59,204 nucleotides of DNA from Photorhabdus cinerea (GCF_011189575.1 NZ_PUJW01000024.1:1-59204), one strand, 5' to 3'; shown: positions 10,192 through 19,886, numbered from the stretch's first letter. Numbers and translations: made by a program. The notes: generated by a model not told the origin, from the letters alone.

Positions 10192-10532
10192 TTATTTAAC
10201 TATCACCGTAATCACAAAACAAGACGGGGCATAATCACATCTTTTTAAAACAATAACGGCTTCGATTAATTCTCCCGCGGCAATGCTTGAAGATTGAACT
10301 TCCAGTCACCACCTGCCGTTTGATGTGGTTGCTCTGTTATATGGTTATATCGGCTCTTTAATATGTTAATGATTTGCCGAATCGTCACTCCTCGCTCAAT
10401 CCTTCTTTGTTTAACATGATGCGTATATTTAATACGTCCCGTGTGATTCTCAGCTAACTCATTGATAATTCTCTTTGCTGATACAGAACTCAGAGGAAAT
10501 TCTCTGATCATAGGCAATTCATTTTCTTCCAT
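10192..10532 (-). pseudogene. DUF4258-family toxin gene, broken by a one-base frameshift
   Basis: The frame from ATG 10532 gives MEENELPMIREF and reads through a DUF4258-like core (KYTHHVKQRRIERGVTIRQII, then GGDWKFNLQ). It then runs into ALPREN and a stop at 10268-10266. Adding one base near 10285-10290 restores IAAGELIEAVIVLK and CDYAPSCFVITVIVK, the expected C-terminal strands of the family. The restored frame ends at 10194-10192, ten bases before the antitoxin. The intact product would be about 113 residues. DUF4258 proteins are RelE-superfamily-like and usually paired with HTH antitoxins; RNase activity is not shown. A GTG at 10562 extends the frame, but ATG 10532 has an AGGA ribosome-binding site at 8-nt spacing. 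Inactivation and sequencing error are both possible. Confidence 0.75.
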
Positions 10533-10539
10533 GAAGTAT

Positions 10540-10571
10540 CCTATCAAAAAGATACATATCACTATGATAGG
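10540..10571. promoter_or_regulatory. Candidate operator of the toxin-antitoxin pair
   Basis: Inverted repeat CCTATCA (10540-10546) / TGATAGG (10565-10571) with an 18-bp spacer, covering the ribosome-binding site and immediate upstream region of the DUF4258 gene. Its position suits autoregulation by the HTH antitoxin. Inference only. Confidence 0.4.
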
Positions 10572-10585
10572 TTAGTTAATCTAGT

Positions 10586-11986
10586 TCAAGAAAAACCAGG
10601 CAAATCCAACACCCAGTTTTTGATTTGCTGACGGGAAATTTTAATGCCGCTATTTTTAAACTGCTGAGGCAACAGATAGTAAGCCACTGGACGCTGAAAA
10701 GAAGCCAGTTTATCAATCAGCCATTCGGGCAATGAATCAATGACTTCAGACGAATTACTGTCGATGACAACAGCGGGACGATAACCAAATTCAGGATCGG
10801 GTACAGGAACAGCAAAGCTTTGTTCTACTTGTGGATAAGTGTTAATCACCCGTTCAATTTCTTCCGGTTGAATACCTTCTCCACCGCTGAAAAATTGATT
10901 ATCCATTCGACCAAGTATGCGTAATTCACCATTTTGTATCACTCCCCGATCTCGGGTGTGAAACCAACCATTACTATCAGTCAATGGTTGTAATTTACCA
11001 TCCAGCCAATATCCACTGGCAAGGCTATCAGAACGAATATGAATTTCTTCATTTATCAACCGAATTTCCTTACCCGGTAAGGGATTACCGACACCGGGGA
11101 GATTATCTGCCCGTTTAACGCATACCGTTGAAGCCAGTTCCGTCAAGCCATAACCACACCAACAACGAATGCCTCTCCGTTCTGCCCTTTGAGTCAACTC
11201 AACCGGGATCAGCGCACCACCCAGAAGCACTTCTTTCAAATTTGGTAGCTGATTTTGTGATTGCTCCAGCAACCGCCAGAGCTGAGTCGGCACCAATGAA
11301 GCATGAGTACAATCTGCCAAAGCATGTTCCAGGGGATTAATATCTCTCAGTACCAGAGAAGCGCCTTTCATTAACCAGCGCCAAATAATCCCCTGACCAG
11401 AGACATGAAACAGCGGCAATGAAAGCAACCAACTATCTTGCTGCTGGAAATTCATCACAGAAAGTACATCTTGCGCACTAGCAAGATGGACATAGATTGA
11501 GTGAACAGCCGCTTTAGGCAATCCGGAAGAGCCAGAAGTCAAAATCATACTGGCTGGGCGCATTGCATCCCATGCGGCAGCACTATCATCATAATTCAGT
11601 GAGTTACTTTGCCAATTAAGGGGACTGGCATTTATAACGGGCAAATCATCACCACAGAAATCAGCAACAAAATCAATCTTCAAACGTGGCAGTAATTCAG
11701 ACAAGAGTATTTCAGGCAATTGAGGATTCAACGGTAATACCCGCGCACCACACTGTAGTGCTGCAAGATAACAAAACAGCATCTCTTCACTATTCTTCCC
11801 TCGCAACATTACACCACTCCCTTCAACTACCCCCTGTTGGCGAAAATTGGCCGCTATTGCATCCAAAGAAGCAACCAACTGATGCCAGTTTAGAGAGCGA
11901 TCCGGCAACCTAATGGCAATATTTTCAGGATTAAGTGATGCCCAGTAGCGCCACGGCCACTGGGTAAATGGATTTAACTGCACCAT
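10586..11986 (-). CDS. menE: o-Succinylbenzoate-CoA ligase MenE
   Basis: Adenylates o-succinylbenzoate and joins it to CoA in menaquinone synthesis. The 466 residues fit the ANL (acyl-CoA synthetase) fold. The P-loop ILTSGSSGLPKAA lies at about residues 148-160, GYGLTELAS follows, then the YWLDGKLQPL...WFHTRDRG hinge region. The C-terminal catalytic lysine lies in SGIKISRQQI. The start overlaps the end of menC by 13 nt, so translation is probably coupled. It is the last men gene. The toxin-antitoxin pair follows 53 bp downstream on the same strand without an obvious terminator, so read-through is possible. Confidence 0.95.
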   Translation of the reverse strand: MVQLNPFTQWPWRYWASLNPENIAIRLPDRSLNWHQLVASLDAIAANFRQQGVVEGSGVMLRGKNSEEMLFCYLAALQCGARVLPLNPQLPEILLSELLPRLKIDFVADFCGDDLPVINASPLNWQSNSLNYDDSAAAWDAMRPASMILTSGSSGLPKAAVHSIYVHLASAQDVLSVMNFQQQDSWLLSLPLFHVSGQGIIWRWLMKGASLVLRDINPLEHALADCTHASLVPTQLWRLLEQSQNQLPNLKEVLLGGALIPVELTQRAERRGIRCWCGYGLTELASTVCVKRADNLPGVGNPLPGKEIRLINEEIHIRSDSLASGYWLDGKLQPLTDSNGWFHTRDRGVIQNGELRILGRMDNQFFSGGEGIQPEEIERVINTYPQVEQSFAVPVPDPEFGYRPAVVIDSNSSEVIDSLPEWLIDKLASFQRPVAYYLLPQQFKNSGIKISRQQIKNWVLDLPGFS

Positions 11987-12945
11987 GCGATTTCTAACTC
12001 GTCCAATCCTTTTACTGGAATCGTGCTACCCGGCCAACAACGCACTAACTGACACTGAATCAATTCCAGCGTATCCAATCCCGGAATAGTCGCAGGTGTC
12101 ATCCAATGAGCAATGCGAGCAAGCTGAGTCAGGCCGAAACTGGTTTCAATACTGGAGCTGATCACCGCCTCTAATCCAGCATTGTGTGCTGCTGAAATCA
12201 ACTGACGGCAACGGGCAAGACTGCCAACTAACGTGGGTTTGATAACAATAGCGGCAACCCCTTTCTGAGCCTCTACTTTAAAGCCTTCATCACGGACACT
12301 TTCATCCCATGCAATGGCGATCCCTGTATCACGGGCAAAAGCAAGCGACTCTTTCGCGGTTTGACAAGGCTCTTCCAAAAAGGCAATTCGGTTGCGGTAA
12401 TCAGGATTCACATATTTAGCAAAGCCACCCGCTTTAACACGGCTCCAACTACGGTTAGCATCCAGCCGCAAAGCTAAGTCCGGTACTGCTTCCAACAGAA
12501 CATTAACCACCATACCGTCACGTACAGCTTCATACAGCCCGACTTTTACCTTGGCGACTTTTTGTCCACTCATTTTACTAAGACGAACAATCAGTTCATC
12601 AGGATCACCATTACACAATGGCACTTTTCGGTAATCAGCTTCCTTCGGCAATTTACTCTGTAATTCAGCTACTGCACAGCTAATCCCGAATGCCACAGAA
12701 GGTAATTCACTTTCGTCAGGGTCAGCACCAAGGCACCACTGTTTAAGCCATGTCATCGCAGTTTCACCCGCTTGCTCAAGCGTTTCCTTGCTGAATTCGG
12801 GCAGAGGTGCAATTTCACCCCATCCCTGTTGACCATTTTCCTGCAAGTGAACCAGAAAGCCATCACGGGTTTTAAGCCGCTGATATCGCAGGACAACGCC
12901 TGTTTCCATCGGCAAGCTGAATCGGTATAAAGTTGCGGTACGCAT
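11974..12945 (-). CDS. menC: o-Succinylbenzoate synthase MenC
   Basis: Dehydrates SHCHC to o-succinylbenzoate. This is an enolase-superfamily enzyme of 323 residues. The catalytic lysines are K134 (AKVKVG) and K236 (VIKPTLVGS). Metal ligands are D162 (RLDANRSW), E191 (FLEEPC) and D214 (AWDES). Each sits one residue later than the corresponding E. coli residue as I recall it, so the start is probably correct. The ATG overlaps the menB stop by one base (TAATG), and the 3' end overlaps menE by 13 nt, so it lies inside a tightly coupled operon. Confidence 0.95.
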   Translation of the reverse strand: MRTATLYRFSLPMETGVVLRYQRLKTRDGFLVHLQENGQQGWGEIAPLPEFSKETLEQAGETAMTWLKQWCLGADPDESELPSVAFGISCAVAELQSKLPKEADYRKVPLCNGDPDELIVRLSKMSGQKVAKVKVGLYEAVRDGMVVNVLLEAVPDLALRLDANRSWSRVKAGGFAKYVNPDYRNRIAFLEEPCQTAKESLAFARDTGIAIAWDESVRDEGFKVEAQKGVAAIVIKPTLVGSLARCRQLISAAHNAGLEAVISSSIETSFGLTQLARIAHWMTPATIPGLDTLELIQCQLVRCWPGSTIPVKGLDELEIAWCS

Positions 12946-13808
12946 TATGGGTTACGTTTAAATTTGCTGAAATCAGGGTTGCGTTTCTCATTGAAGGCAT
13001 TACGTCCCTCTTGACTTTCTTCTGTCATGTAGAAAAGCATCGTGGCGTTACCTGCCAGTTCCTGCAATCCAGATTGACCATCACAGTCAGCATTCAGAGC
13101 AGATTTCAAGCAACGCAAAGCCATTGGGCTATTTTCCAACATTTCACGGCACCAGCGAACTGTCTCTTTTTCCAGATCCGCGTAAGGTACAACCGTGTTA
13201 ACCAGCCCCATCTCTAAGGCTTGTTTAGCATCATACTGACGACACAGGAACCAGATTTCACGCGCTTTTTTCTGACCGACAATTCGCGCCATATAAGACG
13301 CCCCCCAACCACCGTCAAAAGAGCCGACTTTAGGCCCGGTCTGACCAAAAATAGCGTTATCAGCAGCAATAGTTAGATCACACACCAAATGCAATACATG
13401 ACCGCCACCAATAGCATAGCCGGCAACCATAGCAACCACAGGTTTTGGACAATTACGGATTTGGCGCTGAAAATCCAATACATTCAGGTGATGCATGCCG
13501 TTGGCATCTTTATAACCCCCGTAGTCACCTCGGATTTTCTGATCGCCACCAGCACAAAAGGCTTTTTCACCCATACCAGTCAGCATAATCACACCGATAG
13601 AACCATCATAACGAGCATCATCTAATGCCTGCATCATCTCTTTAACTGTCAGTGGACGGAACGCATTACGTACTTGCGGGCGATTGATGGTGATTTTCGC
13701 AATGCCATCGGTGGATTTGTGATAAAGAATATCTTCAAATCCTTCGGAACAGTCCTGCCATTCAATTCGGGCATAAAGTTCTTCTTCGCTCGGGTAAATC
13801 ATACTCAT
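12945..13808 (-). CDS. menB: 1,4-Dihydroxy-2-naphthoyl-CoA synthase MenB
   Basis: A crotonase-fold enzyme that closes the second ring of the naphthoquinone from o-succinylbenzoyl-CoA. The 287 residues are close to E. coli MenB (285). Visible family motifs are FCAGGDQK (about 84-91), AGYAIGGGH (about 129-137, oxyanion hole) and FGQTGPKVGSFDGG (about 154-167, active-site Asp). The C-terminal tail NAFNEKRNPDFSKFKRNP is typical. Its ATG overlaps the menH stop by 4 nt (ATGA). Confidence 0.97.
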   Translation of the reverse strand: MSMIYPSEEELYARIEWQDCSEGFEDILYHKSTDGIAKITINRPQVRNAFRPLTVKEMMQALDDARYDGSIGVIMLTGMGEKAFCAGGDQKIRGDYGGYKDANGMHHLNVLDFQRQIRNCPKPVVAMVAGYAIGGGHVLHLVCDLTIAADNAIFGQTGPKVGSFDGGWGASYMARIVGQKKAREIWFLCRQYDAKQALEMGLVNTVVPYADLEKETVRWCREMLENSPMALRCLKSALNADCDGQSGLQELAGNATMLFYMTEESQEGRNAFNEKRNPDFSKFKRNP

Positions 13809-14584
13809 AATTCCTTACAATCAAAGAGTGATAAAAAATGGTTTATTGCCGCAGCAAACGCCGCCGCATCTGCTCGGTGAACATTATGCCCAACATGCGG
13901 GATAGTTTGCAGGGGTAAGGCATAATGTTTTGCCAATTGCTGAAATTTCTCGTCATTTTCACCACACAGATAAATAAAAGGTAATGTGAGTTGTTGCAGT
14001 ACAGGAACCAGCCAAGGTTGATGCCCAAGTGAGGTATTTTCCAGCATATCAGCCACACAACTGCCATTATTCTGGCTACGTACTTTAATCAGTTGCTGGC
14101 GCTGTTCAGGTAATAGATCAGAAAATACTGTCTGCTGATACCAGTCAGACAAAACTTGTTCAATCGGCTGGGAACGAAAACGTCTGGCCCAACCTCTATC
14201 GTGGTCAAGACGATCATTGCGCTCCTGCCGGGAAAACAAGCCCGGATTTCCCCCTTCAACCAGCAACCCACATAGCCCCTGAATATCACCATAACAGGCA
14301 TAATTCATGGCAATGCGCCCACCCAGAGAGTAGCCAAGTAACCAATATTGATCAATTTGCTGTTCTCTTAACGTTTCCGACAAAAGACGATTCATATCTG
14401 TGAAATCTTTTATCTGCACCTCTGCGGAATCGCCGTGACCAGGTAAATCTATTATCAATGAAGGATACAGAGCACACCGCTTCACTAATGGCAGCCATTC
14501 ATCACCACGGCCCAATAATCCATGCAACCAAACCAGCCACGGGCGATCATTGTGACTGTTGAACTTATGGCAAACCAGATTCAC
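13805..14584 (-). CDS. menH: SHCHC synthase MenH
   Basis: An alpha/beta-hydrolase that eliminates pyruvate from SEPHCHC to give SHCHC. I chose the GTG at 14584, giving 259 residues, over the in-frame ATG at 14620. GTGA then overlaps the menD stop by 4 nt, and AGGTGG sits at good spacing. With this start the catalytic serine falls at S86 in GYSLGGR, as in E. coli; D211 (GENDEKF) and H233 (VGHNVHR) complete the triad. The longer start would add 12 residues lying inside menD. In the operon it sits between menD and menB, the E. coli order. Confidence 0.93.
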   Translation of the reverse strand: MNLVCHKFNSHNDRPWLVWLHGLLGRGDEWLPLVKRCALYPSLIIDLPGHGDSAEVQIKDFTDMNRLLSETLREQQIDQYWLLGYSLGGRIAMNYACYGDIQGLCGLLVEGGNPGLFSRQERNDRLDHDRGWARRFRSQPIEQVLSDWYQQTVFSDLLPEQRQQLIKVRSQNNGSCVADMLENTSLGHQPWLVPVLQQLTLPFIYLCGENDEKFQQLAKHYALPLQTIPHVGHNVHRADAAAFAAAINHFLSLFDCKEL

Positions 14585-16254
14585 AGCATAACCACCTGTT
14601 TTAAAAGCTGTTGCAAACACTCAGCGCCTTCTCTATCTGGTACTTTCAGTTCAATCAATGTAGTTTCATTTTGTTGCCATGCTTGTTCAGTACACTGTTT
14701 CAAGTCAGTCCAGCTTTGTGGGCTAACATATTTCAGGCCAAACATAGCCGCCGCATGATCAAAATTGACGTATTGAGGCATGCAGTAAAAACGTTGCCTT
14801 TCCTCTTCTGGTGTTGGCAGTAAAGAGAAAATTTGTCCACCGTTATTATTGACGACTATTAATACCGTTGAAGAGGTAGGATGGCGCAATAGTGCCAAGC
14901 TATTCAGATCATAAAGGGCAGATAAATCACCGATAATAGCCAAGGTTGGCTTTGCTGTTGCTCGTTGTATTCCCGCCGCAGTGGAAATTAACCCATCAAT
15001 GCCGCTTGCACCTCGGTTACTGTAGACCGGATACCCTGCTGGCAATTGTCCAAGTGCATCTATCAGACGAACAATCAAGCTGTTTCCCACAAATAACTGT
15101 CCGCATTCAGGCAATAATTCATTCAATCGATAAGCTACAGCTGCTTCACTGAATTTCCCTGCCAGTTCTGTCCTGACGCAATTAACCGCTCTCTCTGACC
15201 AGATTATAAGCTCTTCTGCCCACGGTGTACGCGATTGTGCCGGATGAGCCAATAACCAGTCAGCAATATTACAGGTTAATTTTCTGCCACGATGATTAGC
15301 AGGATCAAGCCGCCCTGGTATGGCATCAATAATCCAAAACTCCTCTGGCTGACATTTAGCCTGCCACTGTAACAAACGTTTTCCTGTCAGGCTGGAACCA
15401 AACTGCACCACCAATTGCGCCTGAGCTAAAATTTCCTGTGCATGGGGATTATTCAACCATAAATCGGCGCAAGGTAATGGTTGTCCAGTTTGTGAAAGCA
15501 CATTGCCAATCAGCGGCCAGCCCAATGTCTTTGCCCATTTAGCCACCTTAACGCCCTCTTGAGCACTCATTCGACCCGCCAATACAATGCCTTGTTTCTG
15601 TTGCCAATAATGCCAATCCGGAACTTCTGGCACAACATTAGTGACTGGCTGACTCAACCAAGGCTTGTTACTTTTCCACCAATTGCCTAACTGCTGCAAC
15701 CACTCATCATAAGGAGGTTCTTCATTGCCATATAATGGCTCAGCAAATGGGCAATTAATATGCAAGGCTCCATGTTGCAAATTCGCCATAGCATGATCTA
15801 TAACAGAAACTAACCAGCTCGCTGTTATATCAGCTGTCGGTCTTGGCAAAGAAATTGTTTGGCATGGATAAGAAGCAAAAATATCATTCTGACGGATAGC
15901 CTGATTCGCACCACAATCCATCAATTCCGGAGGCCGATCGGCAGTAAGGAAAACGATTCGTTCACCCGTTAAACTGGCTTCAATTAATGCAGGATAGAGG
16001 TTTGCCACTGCGGTCCCAGAAGTAACGATAATAGCAACAGGCTCTTTACTTGCTTTAGACAATCCCAGTGCCAGATGTCCTAACCCGCGTTCGTCAAAAT
16101 GAGTATGGCAAATCAGTTTGTTATTTGACGCTGCGGCTATTGTTAAAGGCGTGGAACGTGAACCTGGCGCAATGCAAACATGACGTAATCCGTTGCGAGT
16201 AAGTGCTTCCAATAAGAGTTCCGCCCAGCGGCGGTTAAATGCGCTGTTTGACAT
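14581..16254 (-). CDS. menD: SEPHCHC synthase MenD
   Basis: A thiamine-diphosphate enzyme that joins 2-oxoglutarate to isochorismate, the first committed step of menaquinone synthesis. The 557 residues match the family length. The N-terminal APGSRSTPLTIAAA block and the glutamate region (CHTHFDERGLGHLALGLSK) shape the active site. The C-terminal GDLSALYDLNSL...NNNGGQIFS is the ThDP/Mg-binding motif. It is the first gene of the men cluster here. The isochorismate synthase gene menF, which precedes menD in E. coli, is not present upstream; isochorismate must come from an enzyme encoded elsewhere. Confidence 0.97.
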   Translation of the reverse strand: MSNSAFNRRWAELLLEALTRNGLRHVCIAPGSRSTPLTIAAASNNKLICHTHFDERGLGHLALGLSKASKEPVAIIVTSGTAVANLYPALIEASLTGERIVFLTADRPPELMDCGANQAIRQNDIFASYPCQTISLPRPTADITASWLVSVIDHAMANLQHGALHINCPFAEPLYGNEEPPYDEWLQQLGNWWKSNKPWLSQPVTNVVPEVPDWHYWQQKQGIVLAGRMSAQEGVKVAKWAKTLGWPLIGNVLSQTGQPLPCADLWLNNPHAQEILAQAQLVVQFGSSLTGKRLLQWQAKCQPEEFWIIDAIPGRLDPANHRGRKLTCNIADWLLAHPAQSRTPWAEELIIWSERAVNCVRTELAGKFSEAAVAYRLNELLPECGQLFVGNSLIVRLIDALGQLPAGYPVYSNRGASGIDGLISTAAGIQRATAKPTLAIIGDLSALYDLNSLALLRHPTSSTVLIVVNNNGGQIFSLLPTPEEERQRFYCMPQYVNFDHAAAMFGLKYVSPQSWTDLKQCTEQAWQQNETTLIELKVPDREGAECLQQLLKQVVML

Positions 16255-17392
16255 ACTTTACTCAGAAAATATTTATAAAAGCTGACTATCAGTATCCTAA
16301 CGACACGGATAATTATTTCTTTATCCTAGTTCAATGAATTGACAATTAATCGGAAACCATTTTTGCTAACTCACTCGCCTTTCAATAACGATCCCAGGCA
16401 TTCAGCCCCCAGATCCGCATCTGTGGAAACTGACTTGCAGCCAGTAAGTACGGCAATCGGTTGTCAAAGGAAATGAAATCTGTTGGATACCAACTTCTCT
16501 AGCTTGTTCATTATTCAATGTATTTTGATTCACAATTCCTGCCCCAAAAGACATGATATACCCATTGGGTATATGCAATTTACAAAAAAACGGTTCTTTC
16601 ATTTACTACGAAAAGTTTACTAAATAAATACCGTTATTATCAACCAAGAAATAAATATTTATCTTTTGAAAAAACATTTTCTATAAAAAACATATTTTAT
16701 TTGCACAATAGCTAAATATAATTATAAAAACATCCACCTTATTTGTTAATTCTAACCATTATATGAATAATTAAGACTTCAATTAAAATATAAATCAAAA
16801 CATTAATTCAATGACATAAGGTAAATAGAATACAATTCTATCTATTTTTCAAACAAGCTATAAATGACAAATCAAAAAACATCTGACTTATTCTTTACAA
16901 GAATACCACATTAACTACCTTTTAAATTAAAAAGGTAAGAATCATATAATCATCACATCATCAAAACAAATACAACCAATTGTTTTAAATGTGATTTTTA
17001 AAAAACACTTTTAAATAACTTATATTCCAACATCCTAATGCCAATAAAAAAACAAATATTTAAGACATATAAACAAGAAAACCAAAGTGGTATTTTTACA
17101 TTTAATTACTAAAACAATAATAATTCACGATATTTAATTTCATATATCAGACATACAAAAACCATAAATAATTTTGTTTAAAATTAATAGTAATGTAAAA
17201 AAATATTTAATAAAACTCATGAATTAAACTATTTTTCAAACAATCAATCACGGTAATATTTGTATTTTTAATTAAGATTATTCAATAAAAAATACAACAT
17301 CAATTTAGCAATATGAGTATTATGGCGTCCGGTTGTGCCTTGATGTATTTAATAATTTTTCAATAAAGCAAGAACCATTAATGGAGAAATAT
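16255..17392. other. AT-rich region with no confident gene, between menD and xaxA
   Basis: About 1.1 kb of very AT-rich sequence, with long stretches lacking G or C. It carries the menD promoter region on its left and the xaxA promoter and leader on its right. A 66-codon minus-strand frame (16602-16402) is present but shows no recognisable family and sits in unusual composition, so I leave it uncalled. The composition resembles xenogeneic DNA silenced by H-NS (inference). In E. coli, menF, elaB, elaA and other genes occupy the interval between menD and nuoN. Confidence 0.6.
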
Positions 17393-18607
17393 ATGTTATT
17401 AGCTCAACTTCCAGCGGAAAAAACACTAAACGAAACAGATATTCCCTTGGCTACCTTGCAATTACTGACTGGTAAACAAGAAGGTGTTGCACGCCCCGGA
17501 GGAATATTTACCAAAGAAGACCTGATTAATATCAAACTGTATGTTAAGAAAGGGCTATCACTACCTTTTAATATTGAGGAAGTAAAAAGCTATCTTGGCT
17601 ACCAAAAAGTCAATATCGCTGGACTGGAACCAGAGGATATTCATACTTTGTTTGAAGAAATTCGTATCCATTCACTTAGCTGGAGTGAAGTAGAAAGAGA
17701 TGTTTTACAACAAAGCATAGATCTAGAAATCATTGGTAAACAAATTACCGAAACCGGAGAGAATATACTCAGTATCATCAATGAGATGCCAATTATTGAA
17801 CGCATCAAGAGAAAATTGGGAGATATCTCAAATAAACAACTTTCAGAGATAACTTACACCCATGAAGATAGAGAAGTATCGTATGCTCTGGCAGAGATCC
17901 TCGACACCATGAAAAGCGATATTGAGAAACAACGACAGAAAACCGAAAAGGTCAAAAACGAAGTATCCGATTTCAAATTAAAACTTATCGGCGGCAGACT
18001 GACAAACGGTAGGATTGCTATGGGCTTACAACCACAGGTTGAAAGTAAAAGAAAGCTGATGAAAGACAATAAAATGTCAGTCAACATTGAAGATCTAGAC
18101 GAAAAAATCATCGAGAAAAAAGCAGAAATCGACCAACTTAGGCAAGATTACAACAAATTTGTGGGTCTGGCTTTTTCCGGTATCGCCGGAGGGCTTATAG
18201 GTCTCGCGATTACCGGTGGCATCTTTGGCTCCAAGGCAGAAGAAGTACGAAAACGAAAAAACATGCTGCTCGAAGAAGTACGTAGCCTGGAAGAAAACAT
18301 TAAAGGTAAACGCTCATTGCAAAAGTCTATTACTAATTTATCCCTTGATTTCAGCGATATTGATACCCGCTTGTTGGATGCAGAAGTAGCTCTGAACCAT
18401 TTGGATTACATGTGGCAATCCATGCTGACCCAGCTCAATGCTTCTAAAGATAAATTCGGCCAAATTAACGATGCACTGAACCTGACCTCTTTTATAACTA
18501 AATTCCAGCAAGTAATAAGCCCCTGGAAAGAGGTAGAAGGTTCCGCTAAACAATTAGTCAAGGTTTTCGATCAAGCATTGAAAGAATACAAACATCGCTA
18601 TAACTAA
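17393..18607 (+). CDS. xaxA: XaxA component of an alpha-xenorhabdolysin-type binary cytolysin
   Basis: One half of an alpha-pore-forming toxin (XaxAB in Xenorhabdus, PaxAB in Photorhabdus; related to YaxAB and the ClyA fold). The 404 residues are mostly long amphipathic helices and coiled coil (for example about residues 200-250 and 285-320). They are interrupted by one strongly hydrophobic hairpin at about 256-279 (FVGLAFSGIAGGLIGLAITG), the probable membrane head. No signal peptide is seen, as for other members. I chose ATG 17393, with GGAG six bases upstream; in-frame starts at 17333 and 17381 give longer products with poorer sites. It is 44 bp upstream of xaxB and clearly co-transcribed. 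Known XaxAB pores lyse insect haemocytes and other cells. Assignment is by remembered sequence features. Confidence 0.88.
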   Translation: MLLAQLPAEKTLNETDIPLATLQLLTGKQEGVARPGGIFTKEDLINIKLYVKKGLSLPFNIEEVKSYLGYQKVNIAGLEPEDIHTLFEEIRIHSLSWSEVERDVLQQSIDLEIIGKQITETGENILSIINEMPIIERIKRKLGDISNKQLSEITYTHEDREVSYALAEILDTMKSDIEKQRQKTEKVKNEVSDFKLKLIGGRLTNGRIAMGLQPQVESKRKLMKDNKMSVNIEDLDEKIIEKKAEIDQLRQDYNKFVGLAFSGIAGGLIGLAITGGIFGSKAEEVRKRKNMLLEEVRSLEENIKGKRSLQKSITNLSLDFSDIDTRLLDAEVALNHLDYMWQSMLTQLNASKDKFGQINDALNLTSFITKFQQVISPWKEVEGSAKQLVKVFDQALKEYKHRYN

Positions 18608-18651
18608 TCGTTCCTCGTATTACTCAGGATTACAGAAAAAGGAGTACTAAA

Positions 18652-19713
18652 ATGACTGAAGTCATCACTTTCCCTCAGAAAACTATTATTTATCCAGAAG
18701 TTAGCGTAAAAACTTTGAGCCAAGCGGTGAAAAACATCTGGCGTTTAGCACACCAGCAAAAATCGGGCATTGAAATCATCCAGGAAAAAATTCTGCGGGT
18801 AGGCGTATACAGCCGTGATATCGATGAAGCCGCTCGCGATTCTATACCTCACCTACAAACCATCTTTAGACAACTTCCTCCTCAAGACTATTTCCAAACC
18901 ATCATCGAAATTGATACAGCTCTGGAAAACCCTGAACTGGATGAGGAGACGCGAAATACCCTGTTGGAGGCCCGTTCAGAGCAGCTCCACAGTCTGAACA
19001 AAGATGTCAAGAACGTCATTTCCAACTTACACAAAGAAGCTAACATAATGGCTAGCAAAATTGCCGATGTTAGTAATGTCATTATTGTAGAGCGCCTGGA
19101 GGAGAGCCTGAAAGAAGAGCAGGAAAGAAAAGCGGAGCTACAAGCCGATATCGCCCTGAAAGAGCAGAATAAGGCCAAACTGCTCCCAGATCGCAACAAA
19201 ATCATCGAAAGCCAAGATATTATTCGCCAATATAATCTGGCCGATATGTTTAAGGACTATATTCCCAATGCCAGTGAGCTGGACAAACTGAACCTAGATA
19301 GCCCTAAAAAAGAGCTTATCAAACAGGCGATCAAGCAAGGCATCGAAATCGCTAAAAAAATCCTGGGTCATATTTCCACCGGACTGAAGTACATTGAGCT
19401 GGCTGATGCCAGAATCAGATTGGACACACAAATCTCTCAGTTAGGCAAAGATTGCGACGATTTAAAAACCCAATTAAAAGGTGTAGAGCAACGGATTGCC
19501 GGTATAGAAAATGCGCATCAAATCGATAAAGAACGCACTACCCTACTACTCCAGGCAACTAAACTAGAACAAATATGGATTATCTTTGCCAATCAATTAC
19601 AGGAGACAATCAAAGATCAAGCTAGTCAGAAAAACCTGACTAAGCTTATACATGCTCAGCTCAGCTACCTTGACAATCTGGAGTTGCAATACAGCGGGTT
19701 TCTGCTGAAATAA
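18652..19713 (+). CDS. xaxB: XaxB component of an alpha-xenorhabdolysin-type binary cytolysin
   Basis: The partner of XaxA: 353 residues, predominantly alpha-helical, with long coiled-coil stretches (about 140-190, LKEEQERKAELQADIALKEQ, and about 255-290). A weakly hydrophobic central part includes KKILGHISTGLKYIELADA. Published XaxAB structures (general knowledge) show XaxA-XaxB heterodimers assembling into a ring-shaped pore, with XaxB providing the membrane-spanning helices. There is no signal peptide. AAGGAG at 18639-18644 gives a strong ribosome-binding site. A bidirectional hairpin follows at 19827-19854. Position and size order (A then B) match known xaxAB loci. Confidence 0.88.
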   Translation: MTEVITFPQKTIIYPEVSVKTLSQAVKNIWRLAHQQKSGIEIIQEKILRVGVYSRDIDEAARDSIPHLQTIFRQLPPQDYFQTIIEIDTALENPELDEETRNTLLEARSEQLHSLNKDVKNVISNLHKEANIMASKIADVSNVIIVERLEESLKEEQERKAELQADIALKEQNKAKLLPDRNKIIESQDIIRQYNLADMFKDYIPNASELDKLNLDSPKKELIKQAIKQGIEIAKKILGHISTGLKYIELADARIRLDTQISQLGKDCDDLKTQLKGVEQRIAGIENAHQIDKERTTLLLQATKLEQIWIIFANQLQETIKDQASQKNLTKLIHAQLSYLDNLELQYSGFLLK

Positions 19714-19826
19714 ATACAGTTCGCCCCTGATTTTCATCAAGAAATACAAGTAGTCAGTACGATAGTGAATAAAACTCGTTATAAAGTGCAGTTCAGGAAG
19801 TAGAAAGCGTTATTAAAATTTACAAC

Positions 19827-19854
19827 AACCCGGTAAGAATAACCTTACCGGGTT
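19827..19854. terminator. Bidirectional terminator between xaxB and nuoN
   Basis: A perfect 11-bp stem AACCCGGTAAG (19827-19837) pairing with 19844-19854 across a 6-nt loop, between converging xaxB and the nuo operon. T-rich sequence is moderate on both sides. Confidence 0.75.
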
Positions 19855-19886
19855 CTCATGTTTCGAATGTAACAACAGGCTAACGA

